A stretch of DNA of 64,000 nucleotides from CAVQBJ01 sp963710725 (GTDB lineage: Bacteria; Actinomycetota; Thermoleophilia; Solirubrobacterales; Solirubrobacteraceae): NCBI GenBank assembly GCA_963710725.1, contig CAVQBJ010000002.1, positions 1 to 64,000 of the forward strand. Direction: 5' to 3'. The notes below the pieces were generated by a model. The model saw nothing but the letters and a program-made list of their open reading frames with translations. It was not told where the DNA came from and made no database searches. The position numbers and the translations under genes were made by a program. Below are positions 34,915-42,047 of this stretch, piece after piece. The first letter of the stretch is position 1. The number at the start of each line of letters is the position of its first letter.

Positions 34915-35269
34915 ATGATCCGACGCGCGTTCGTGGGTCTTGCCGTCCTCGCCGTCGCGGCTTGCAGCTTCGGCTTGACAGGCGCAGCAAGTTCCGCCGC
35001 GACGGCTACGCGGTCCTGCGGCGGGGTGCCCAACATGATCGGCAACGTCGGTCCGTGCGACGCCGGCGGTTCCGTGCAGCGAGGCGCGCCGTCTGATGCA
35101 CGACCTACTCGGCGGATCGCAGGCTTGTTACCCGCACGGCTACACGAGCCACCCGTCGTGTCGCCTCGACGGCTTCCAGTGCTCGGCGTCGAGCAACCAG
35201 GCGTCGGGCGTGACCACGGGCCGCTGCGTCAAGGGGCGGCTTCTCGTGACTGGCACCGCCGGTCCCTGA
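34915..35269 (+). pseudogene. Small secreted Cys-rich protein, one frameshift
   Basis: Starts MIRRAFVGLAVLAVAACSFG (signal or lipoprotein-like). After NMIGNV the frame is lost by one extra G near 35050; reading on in the next frame gives VPCSEARRLMHDLLGG, QACYPHGYTSHPSCRLDGFQ, CSASSNQASG and CVKGRLLVTGTAGP then TGA. The C-x-E-A-R-R motif recalls small actinobacterial exported proteins. The second half is clearly coding, so this is either a one-base sequencing error or a recent mutation. Confidence 0.6.
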
Positions 35270-35413
35270 ACTCCGGCGCTCGACGAGTCAGAGCGAGCGA
35301 AGACACGGACGACTACGGATGACGGTGCTTGTCCTCCGGAATAGCTTGCGTCAAGCACGGCTGAACGCTCAGCAAGGCTGAGCGGAGCCGAACGCACACC
35401 GGAGGATCCGATA

Positions 35414-36459
35414 ATGGCAGGACCAGGGGAGGCGACCACGCAGGCGCAATGCCGCAGCTGTGGCGCCGACGTCGGCGACGCCCGATTCTGTCCCAGCTGT
35501 GGCGCGGCTGTCAGACCCCCGGAACAGTCGGGTGCGGCCGTTCCGGGGCCTTGGCTTGGCCCACCGGCAGCGCCCGTCGTTGCCGAGGCGACGACCGGGC
35601 CCAAGCGCTCGATCATCCCTGGCTCGCCGGAGGCGCACTGGGCCTCGTGGTCATCGCGATTGCTGCGATTGTCTTGCTCGGCGGTGGTGGTGGCCGAAGC
35701 AGCGGGGGCTCGACGTACTCGCAGAGTCTCACTGCAGGCTTGACGCCGCTCATCTCAGCCAATCAGCAGCTCTCAAGCACCCTCCTTGCGCTGCCCAGCA
35801 ACGACGCACATCCGACCGGGGCTCAGACTGCGGCCCAGCAAGCGCAGACTGCGCTGACAAGCGGTCAGGGTGCGGTCGGGGTGCTCACCGTGCCCACTGG
35901 CTCGGCGCCGCTTTCCCAACAGGTCAAGCAGGCCCTTGCGGAGGAGACCGGCTACCTGCAGGTGGTGTCCGCGATCCTCGGATCACCCACGGCGGCCGCG
36001 GCGACGCAACTGGTGCCGCTCGCCTCGAGCACCACGGCTGCGCTCGTGCCACTGGACTCCATCATCTCCAACGCGTCCTCCAGCATCGGCGGCACGAACA
36101 ATCTCGTCCTGTGGGCGCAGCGACAAGCCGGCAACGCGCAGCGCGCACGCATCCAGGCCCAGAACAACACGCTGCAGCAGGCGGTCCACAGCGCGTCACA
36201 GTCAGCAAGCAGCGGTGGCGGCGGATCTTCGCCGGCATCCTCAAGTACAGACTGCGGTGGCGGGCTCATCGCAGGCCCGGACACCTCGTGCCCGTTTGCG
36301 CAGAGCGTCGAGACCGCCTACGAGCAGGCACCGGGGGCCGCGGCCACTGTCGAGGCCTACTCGCCGGTCACAAACCAGACCTACGCAATGAGCTGCGCCC
36401 CCGCCGGCTCGGGAGTTACGTGCAGCGGTGGAAACAATGCGTCGGTGACCTTCCCGTAG
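35414..36459 (+). pseudogene. Zinc-ribbon, single-TM protein, one frameshift
   Basis: Frame one: CRSCGADVGDARFCPSCGAA, then a linker to KRSIIP. Frame two: LAGGALGLVVIAIAAIVLLG (membrane helix), then a helical outer region (LISANQQLSSTLLALPSND, AALVPLDSIISNASSS) and a C-terminal domain with SSTDCGGGLIAGPDTSCPFA and YAMSCAPAGSGVTCSGG. The join is near 35615, at CCCTGGCTCGCC. The architecture is the same as the two ribbon proteins at 31865 and 32665. One single-base change restores a ~348-aa protein. Confidence 0.65.
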
Positions 36460-36472
36460 GCCACGACTCAGC

Positions 36473-37522
36473 GTGAGCCGATCGCGGCGGAGGTTCTTCG
36501 AGTTCGGCGTGGCGTTTGTCCTGGTCGTCGCGTGCGGCGGCGTTGCGCTTGCGCTTGTGCCCCGGAAGGGATCTTCGACGCCCCGTCCCATCGTCGCGCC
36601 GACGTTTGCCCCGCCTCACGCTCGCATCATTCGCCCGAGCCCGGTTCTGACCACCTCGTTGTCGACGGCGACTACGGCAGCCCCGCCGCGCGAGGCTGCG
36701 GCGCCCCAGGTGCGCCTGACGCCCGAATGGATCGATGCTTCGCGGCTGCGCGCACAGGTTGCCGCGATCGCCGCCGACACGGGCGCCCAGGTCGGCGTTG
36801 GTATTCGCCCACTCGCCGGCTCTCGAGTCGTACTCGCCGGCGATCTGCAGTCCGGTTCCGCGTGGAGCACGATGAAACTGCCTGTGATCATGGCGCGCTA
36901 TCGACTCGCTGCCGCGAGCGGCGAGACTGGCGCGGCATTCGATTCTGACGTCGTGGCTGCGATCACGCAGTCCGACAACGCGGCCGTCCAAGCCCTGTTC
37001 GATCAGATCGCCGCCACTCAGGGCGGCATCGTCGCCGCCAGCGAGTACGTGCAGAGTGTTCTTGCTGACACGGGCGACACCGACACGACCGTCAACACGG
37101 TGTCGCCGCCCGGTGGCTTCTCGACGTTCGGACAGACGCAGTGGTCGCTAAGCGACGGAACGCTCTTCTATCGGGCCCTTGCCAACGGGTGCCTGGCACC
37201 GTCCGCCGGGGCACGGCGAGCGCTGGAGCTGATGGGCGAGATCACGCCAGGAGAGAGTTGGGGGCTCGGTCAGACGCAATTCCCGGGCGTGCAGCGCGTG
37301 TTCTTCAAGGGCGGTTGGGGACCGGCGCCGCCCGCGGGGCCCTACACCGTGCGCCAGTTCGCAATCGTCGAAACCCCCGGGGGACATGGCTTCATCGTCG
37401 GGGTAATCGCGATCGCGGCCGACGGCAGCTTCTCTTCCGGAATTGACCTGCTCGACCGGCTCGGCGCCGCGATCGCTTCGAGTACAGACGCTGCGAGTGC
37501 CCCCACGTCCGGCGCCTGCTAA
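36473..37522 (+). CDS. Class-A beta-lactamase/PBP-like serine hydrolase, exported
   Basis: 349 aa from a GTG. An N-terminal helix (FGVAFVLVVACGGVALALV) anchors or exports it, followed by a Thr/Pro-rich linker. Serine-hydrolase motifs: SAWSTMKLP (SxxK), ITQSDNAA (SDN) and FFKGGWG in place of KTG. The usual Glu of active class-A enzymes (ExxLN) is not seen. It may hydrolyse or bind beta-lactams or cell-wall peptides, or be a non-enzymatic relative. It is the last gene before the right-hand integration scar. Confidence 0.82.
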   Translation: MSRSRRRFFEFGVAFVLVVACGGVALALVPRKGSSTPRPIVAPTFAPPHARIIRPSPVLTTSLSTATTAAPPREAAAPQVRLTPEWIDASRLRAQVAAIAADTGAQVGVGIRPLAGSRVVLAGDLQSGSAWSTMKLPVIMARYRLAAASGETGAAFDSDVVAAITQSDNAAVQALFDQIAATQGGIVAASEYVQSVLADTGDTDTTVNTVSPPGGFSTFGQTQWSLSDGTLFYRALANGCLAPSAGARRALELMGEITPGESWGLGQTQFPGVQRVFFKGGWGPAPPAGPYTVRQFAIVETPGGHGFIVGVIAIAADGSFSSGIDLLDRLGAAIASSTDAASAPTSGAC

Positions 37523-37581
37523 GAGCCTGGTCGTTGTGCGGCGCGCAGACTCGCCTTGTGACCCGACTGTGTGCCGAGAAC

Positions 37582-37601
37582 TTTGTCCCGAACTTTGTCC
37601 C
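37582..37601 (+). repeat. Paired TTTGTCCC repeats near right-hand att
   Basis: TTTGTCCC occurs twice, 12 bp apart, in the same orientation and with the same context as the pair at 46-67 before the integrase. They lie 87 bp before the tRNA-Met fragment, suiting arm-type sites of the same integrase. Confidence 0.6.
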
Positions 37602-37687
37602 AACCTCCGCAATTCTGAGGTGAGTTGAGCGCAGTTGCGCGCGTGTAGAATGGCTTGCTAGAGCCAATAAGCCCTGTATGTGGGCAA

Positions 37688-37729
37688 CTCATAATCCGTC
37701 GCGCGCAGGTTCGAGTCCTGCCCGGCCCA
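37688..37729 (+). other. tRNA-Met(CAT) 3' fragment, probable attR
   Basis: 42 nt equal to tRNA positions 32-73: loop CTCATAA (anticodon CAT), TCCGT, CGCGC, T arm GCAGGTTCGAGTCCTGC, CCGGCCC and A73. No matching 5' strand (GGGCCGG) lies upstream. With the shared repeats it marks the probable right end of the element whose integrase is at 111. The 37523-38002 gap has nothing else identified. Confidence 0.82.
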
Positions 37730-38002
37730 TGGGGTTTCTGCGCAGCTGCACGAGGGCCGTCGCTCGGTTGCCGCGAAGAAAGCGTCACCCGGCGACCGAA
37801 GAAAGCATGACTGCGCCGTCGCGGATGGAGCAATGCGCCGAGGTGGGCGGCGGAGCGTCCAACCCCTTGAGTACAGCCATCGCTCTCGGTCTTGAGGCTC
37901 GACGCAGGCCAGGGAACCGACGCGACGGAGGCGAAGAGGATCCGGCGCCTGGCGGTTCGGGCAGTGTGACGGGACGGGGACATTGCCTGTAGCCTCACCA
38001 GC

Positions 38003-38716
38003 GTGGGAGATGGCGCGGGTGGGAGGACGGAATGGGAGCGATACGCCTGGGTCGCCGGGATCCTTTTCGTGGTTGCGCTGGTAGCGGAGATCGTCGTCGC
38101 CGTTGGGGTCGAACTGAGCCAGAACGACTCGGCGGTGAAGATCGCGAACGGTCTTCACGCCCACGAAACGCGGCTTATCGTGATCGCATGCCTGTCCATC
38201 GTGTATGCGGTCATGTTCGTGATCTATCTGAGCGCGCTGCACGACCTGCTGCGCGGGGACAGCGATCGCACGCGGGCCCTCGGTTCGTTGGTGCTGGTTG
38301 GCGGCGTGCTGTTCGTTACCTTGCATGCCGTCAGCGACATCGGTATCACCGGATTGGTTGGAGCAAAGCTCGCCTCATACGGTGCCCAACACGACCCGGG
38401 CGCGTCCTACACGCTGTACCTGACGACGTTCGCGCTGGAGAGCGTTGGCGATGTCTTCGGCAGCCTGTTTGCCTTCGCAACAGGCGCGCTTGTGCTGAGG
38501 AGCGGGGTCTTACCGCGCTGGCTCGGCTGGGTGTCGATCCTCGCCGGGAGCATGCTCTTCCTTCAGGGCTTCGGCCTCGGCGGCGTCATCGCCTCGTTCG
38601 GGCTAGTCCTCGACCTCATCGGGTTCTTGCTCCTCCTGGTCTTTGTTCTGGTGAGCAGCGCCATCTTGCTAATGCGTGAGAGCGCGGCGCCCGACACCGC
38701 GGGCGCAACCAACTAG
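38003..38716 (+). CDS. DUF4386-like integral membrane protein
   Basis: 237 aa from a GTG. Six probable membrane segments, including YAWVAGILFVVALVAEIVVA, LIVIACLSIVYAVMFVIYL, and a C-terminal LVLDLIGFLLLLVFVLVSS. Pattern and length fit the DUF4386 family, whose function is unknown. It is the first gene beyond the putative right end of the integrated element and so probably belongs to the host backbone. Confidence 0.7.
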   Translation: MGDGAGGRTEWERYAWVAGILFVVALVAEIVVAVGVELSQNDSAVKIANGLHAHETRLIVIACLSIVYAVMFVIYLSALHDLLRGDSDRTRALGSLVLVGGVLFVTLHAVSDIGITGLVGAKLASYGAQHDPGASYTLYLTTFALESVGDVFGSLFAFATGALVLRSGVLPRWLGWVSILAGSMLFLQGFGLGGVIASFGLVLDLIGFLLLLVFVLVSSAILLMRESAAPDTAGATN

Positions 38717-39044
38717 ACAAGCACGCGGCGATCCCGAGCCATGGGTGCGGGGCCATGAGGCTCTCAGTCGCCACCCTCTCAGACACTCGCATCGCAGAGG
38801 GTCTACCTCGAGAAGGCCGCAGCCTGCGCCCGGCAACGAGCCGCGGCAGTCCTGCTTCTCGTTGGCGACAGGCACGTTATCCGCGCCGAGCTCGTCCGCG
38901 AGCGTGTCGGCGCCGTTAGGGCGAAGTGTCGCCGGCGCGGCGTCGTCGCCAGGCTGCCGGTTCCGAGGTGGGTAGTACTTGAGAGGGATCCCGGGTGTGA
39001 CCTCGTGGGAGGCGGTCCGCGAGCTGGTGGAGTACGTTCGATGC
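38717..39044. other. Gene-free intergenic region
   Basis: About 330 nt between the DUF4386-like gene and the histidine kinase. No coding frame or hairpin was convincing; the kinase promoter should lie here. Confidence 0.5.
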
Positions 39045-40196
39045 GTGAGCCGAATCGAACATCTGGCCCGCACGTACTGGTTCGATCTGCTGATCGCGCT
39101 GCTGGCGATCGTGGCGATGCTTGACGTGGTGCTCGGACGCGGCTCGCCCGGAGCTCCGACGACGACGCTGTGGTTCTGCCTTCCCGCGCTCGCGATCCTG
39201 GTGCTACCCGTGTTCGCGCGGCGATGGTTTCCGTTTGCCGGGCCGGCGGCGTACTGGCTGTTCGCCGCGGGAATCTCGTTCGTCGACCCGCTGCTGATCC
39301 CGTACCCCGAGTCCCTCTTCCTGATCGGGCTAGCCACCGCATTCCTGCTCGGGAACCTTCGGGACATCCGGCGGGCCGGCCTCGGATTGGCGATCGTGGT
39401 CGGCGCTACGGCGACCCTCGTCTACAACATCCCCGGGCACTCGGTCGACCAGCTCGTCTTCATTCCGGTCGACTTCGCCGTCGCCTGGGTTGCAGGCCTT
39501 GCCGTCCGCGCGCGGGCCGAGCGGGCCGAGGTGGCGGAGTCACGTGCGACACAGGCCGAGCACGCCGTGTTCGAGGAGCGGGTGCGGATCGCGCGGGAGC
39601 TGCATGACGTCGTCGCCCACCATGTGAGCATGATGGGCGTCCAGGCCGGCGCTGCCCGGGTCGTGATCGACAGTGACCGTGTCAAGGCGAAGGGGGCGTT
39701 GACCGCGATCGAGGTCTCGAGCCGACAGGCGGTGGGGGAGTTGCACCGCCTGCTCGGATTCCTGCGGCAGGCCGGCGACCAGGACGATCTGGCTCCGCGC
39801 CCTGGCCTGAGCCAGCTTCCGCGGCTGGCGGCGAGCATGGGTGAGTCCGAGCTCGCTGTCTCGGTCAGCATCGAAGGGGAGGAACGCTCGTTGCCGCCGA
39901 TGATCGGCGTGTCGGCGTACCGCATCGTGCAGGAGGCGCTGACTAACACCCTCAAGCACGCGGCGGCGTCGCGCGCCGACGTGCGCGTGCGGTACAGGCC
40001 CGACGAGCTCGAGGTTGAGATCATCGACGACGGCCGCGGCGCGACGGCGCTATCGGGGACAAGCCCGGGCGGCCTGGGGTTGATCGGCATGCGCGAGCGT
40101 GCCGCCTTGCACGGCGGCCAACTGACGGCGGGGCCGGTATCCGGCGGCGGGTTCGCCGTGCGCGTCAAGCTGCCCACTTCGGACGGTGCGCTGTGA
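39045..40196 (+). CDS. NarL-type sensor histidine kinase
   Basis: 383 aa from a GTG; the frame is open 22 codons upstream. Five to six membrane helices (e.g. YWFDLLIALLAIVAMLDVVL, GPAAYWLFAAGISFVDPLLI) occupy the first 170 residues. HisKA_3 box: RVRIARELHDVVAHHVSMMG, with His in ELHD as phosphorylation site. HATPase: YRIVQEALTNTLKHAAAS, DDGRG, GGLGLIGMRER. It should phosphorylate the response regulator whose GTG overlaps its stop (TGTGAGC). Ligand unknown. Confidence 0.9.
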   Translation: MSRIEHLARTYWFDLLIALLAIVAMLDVVLGRGSPGAPTTTLWFCLPALAILVLPVFARRWFPFAGPAAYWLFAAGISFVDPLLIPYPESLFLIGLATAFLLGNLRDIRRAGLGLAIVVGATATLVYNIPGHSVDQLVFIPVDFAVAWVAGLAVRARAERAEVAESRATQAEHAVFEERVRIARELHDVVAHHVSMMGVQAGAARVVIDSDRVKAKGALTAIEVSSRQAVGELHRLLGFLRQAGDQDDLAPRPGLSQLPRLAASMGESELAVSVSIEGEERSLPPMIGVSAYRIVQEALTNTLKHAAASRADVRVRYRPDELEVEIIDDGRGATALSGTSPGGLGLIGMRERAALHGGQLTAGPVSGGGFAVRVKLPTSDGAL

Positions 40197-40852
40197 GCAT
40201 CCGTGTGCTGCTGGCCGATGACCAGGCGATGGTTCGCGCCGGCTTTCGGATGATCCTCGAGTCCGATCCCGAGATCGAGGTTGTCGGCGAGGCGGCGAAT
40301 GGCGAGCAGGCCATGGCCAGCACCCGGCGTTTGCGGCCCGACATCGTGTTGATGGACATCCAGATGCCCGACGGTGACGGACTCGAGGCCACGCGGCGGA
40401 TTACCGAAGACGGCGGGCTGCACAGTCGTGTGGTGATCCTGACCACGTTCGAGCGTGATGAGTACGTGTTCGAGGCGCTGCGGTCGGGCGCGAGCGGCTT
40501 CCTGCTCAAGAACGCCCTACCCGAGGAGCTCCTGCACGCGGTGCACGTCGTGTGTGCCGGCGAGGCGCTGCTCGCCCCGTCGGTCACGCGGCGCATCGTC
40601 GAGCAGTTCGCACGCCGGCCGGTCAGGCCGGAGCTCGGCACGCGGCTGGACGTCTTGACGCAGCGCGAGCGCGAGGTGCTGACGATGCTGGCGCGCGGTA
40701 AGAGCAACGCCGAGCTGGCCGCCGAGCTGTTCGTCAGCGAGGGCACGATCAAGACCCACGTCTCCAGCCTGCTCGCCAAGCTCGGGCTCCGTGACCGCGT
40801 GCAGGCCGTCGTCCTGGCGTACGAGAGCGGGCTGGTCACGCCCGGCGCGTAG
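40193..40852 (+). CDS. LuxR/NarL-type response regulator, copy A
   Basis: 219 aa. Receiver domain: VLLADDQAMVRAGF, phospho-Asp in DIVLMDIQMPDGDG (about residue 54), Thr in VVILTTFERDEYVFEAL, and Lys in FLLKN. C-terminal LuxR HTH: LTQREREVLTMLARGKSNAE, LFVSEGTIKTHVSSLLAKLG. Directly coupled to the kinase gene through a GTG overlapping its stop. Almost identical to copy B at 41244, differing at three residues. Confidence 0.93.
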   Translation: MSIRVLLADDQAMVRAGFRMILESDPEIEVVGEAANGEQAMASTRRLRPDIVLMDIQMPDGDGLEATRRITEDGGLHSRVVILTTFERDEYVFEALRSGASGFLLKNALPEELLHAVHVVCAGEALLAPSVTRRIVEQFARRPVRPELGTRLDVLTQREREVLTMLARGKSNAELAAELFVSEGTIKTHVSSLLAKLGLRDRVQAVVLAYESGLVTPGA

Positions 40853-40857
40853 ACGCG

Positions 40858-40877
40858 CCTCTGTCCTTTGACAGAGG
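40858..40877. terminator. Hairpin after response regulator copy A
   Basis: CCTCTGTC-CTTT-GACAGAGG, an 8-bp perfect stem 6 bp after the stop. No U-run follows, so termination may be partial. Confidence 0.45.
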
Positions 40878-41007
40878 GGCGAGCGGCAAAGATCTGCGCT
40901 GAGGAGGAGCGCAGACGCGCCCTGCGGGCGATGACAGGCACAGGCGGCGGTCCCAGACTGATCCCCAGCCAACTTGCACCGACCTGAGGAGCAGTGATGA
41001 CCGCACC

Positions 41008-41247
41008 ACCCATGTTCACACTTCCGAGGCGGTCACCTCGACTCAGGCAGTTGCCTTCGCCGCCCGCGAGAACGACGGCATCCACGTCCTGCCGCTCGGG
41101 CACTCCCGCCAGGACGCAGTGACCGTCTCGGCCGACGACACGCGGGATGGCCACCGCTTCGACCTTGCTGTCGCCCGCGACCGCGCGCTAGAGGCCTTCC
41201 ATCACCCATTCGCCTACGCCGCTGCCACCTCGGACGGTGCGCTGTGA
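41008..41247 (+). pseudogene. Remnant 3' end of a gene trapped between the duplicates
   Basis: The 223-bp spacer between the duplicates keeps one good frame: TSTQAVAFAARENDGIHVLP, then AVTVSADDTRDGHRFDLAVA, RDRALEAFHHPFAYAA, continuing into the last codons of the kinase (TSDGAL) and its stop. It has no start of its own, and the ATG at the end of copy A is in another frame. So it is a truncated piece of an unidentified protein fused to the kinase tail by the duplication. Confidence 0.6.
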
Positions 41248-41903
41248 GCATCCGTGTGCTGCTGGCCGATGACCAGGCGATGGTTCGCGCCGGCTTTCGG
41301 ATGATCCTCGAGTCCGATCCCGAGATCGAGGTTGTCGGCGAGGCGGCGAACGGCGAGCAGGCCATGGCCAGCACCCGGCGCTTGCGGCCCGACATCGTGT
41401 TGATGGACATCCAGATGCCCGACGGTGACGGACTCGAGGCCACGCGGCGGATTACCGAAGACGGCGGGCTGCACAGTCGTGTGGTGATCCTGACCACGTT
41501 CGAGCGTGACGAGTACATGTTCGAGGCGCTGCGGTCGGGCGCCAGCGGCTTCCTGCTCAAGAACGCCCCACCCGAGGAGCTCCTGCACGCGGTGCACGTC
41601 GTGTGTGCCGGCGAGGCGCTGCTCGCCCCGTCGGTCACGCGGCGCATCGTCGAGCAGTTCGCACGCCGGCCGGTCAGGCCGGAGCTCGGCACGCGGCTGG
41701 ACGTCTTGACGCAGCGCGAGCGCGAGGTGCTGACGATGCTGGCGCACGGTAAGAGCAACGCCGAGCTGGCCGCCGAGCTGTTCGTCAGCGAGGGCACGAT
41801 CAAGACCCACGTCTCCAGCCTGCTCGCCAAGCTCGGGCTCCGTGACCGCGTGCAGGCCGTCGTCCTGGCGTACGAGAGCGGGCTGGTCACGCCCGGCGCG
41901 TAG
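41244..41903 (+). CDS. LuxR/NarL-type response regulator, copy B
   Basis: 219 aa; differs from copy A by V-to-M in DEYMFEAL, L-to-P in KNAPPEEL and R-to-H in LAHGKSNAE. The receiver Asp and the HTH are intact. It has no kinase of its own; expression would come from upstream read-through or a promoter in the spacer. It may compete with copy A for the same kinase. Confidence 0.92.
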   Translation: MSIRVLLADDQAMVRAGFRMILESDPEIEVVGEAANGEQAMASTRRLRPDIVLMDIQMPDGDGLEATRRITEDGGLHSRVVILTTFERDEYMFEALRSGASGFLLKNAPPEELLHAVHVVCAGEALLAPSVTRRIVEQFARRPVRPELGTRLDVLTQREREVLTMLAHGKSNAELAAELFVSEGTIKTHVSSLLAKLGLRDRVQAVVLAYESGLVTPGA

Positions 41904-41908
41904 ACGCG

Positions 41909-41928
41909 CCTCTGTCCTTTGACAGAGG
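41909..41928. terminator. Hairpin after response regulator copy B
   Basis: Same CCTCTGTC-CTTT-GACAGAGG stem-loop as after copy A, 6 bp past the stop and about 120 bp before the hydrolase gene. Confidence 0.45.
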
Positions 41929-42047
41929 AGCGAGCGGCAAAGATCTGCGCTGAGGAGGAGCGCAGACGCGCCCTGCGGGCGATGACAGGCACAGGCGGCG
42001 GTCCCAGACTGATCCCCAGGCAACTTGCACCGACCTGAGGAGCAGTG

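Larger units (their letters stand above)
40179..41006 (+). repeat. 828-bp tandem duplication, copy A
   Basis: Spans the end of the kinase gene, the whole response regulator, the hairpin and the ribosome binding site plus first codons (GAGGAGCAGTGATGACCGCAC) of the gene that now follows copy B. Offset to copy B (41230-42057) is 1051 bp with only a few differences. The original kinase gene lies upstream of copy A. Confidence 0.9.

Noticed and set aside
37640..37730. Intact tRNA-Met gene
   Set aside because: The 5' acceptor, D arm and 5' anticodon strand are missing; only positions 32-73 are present.
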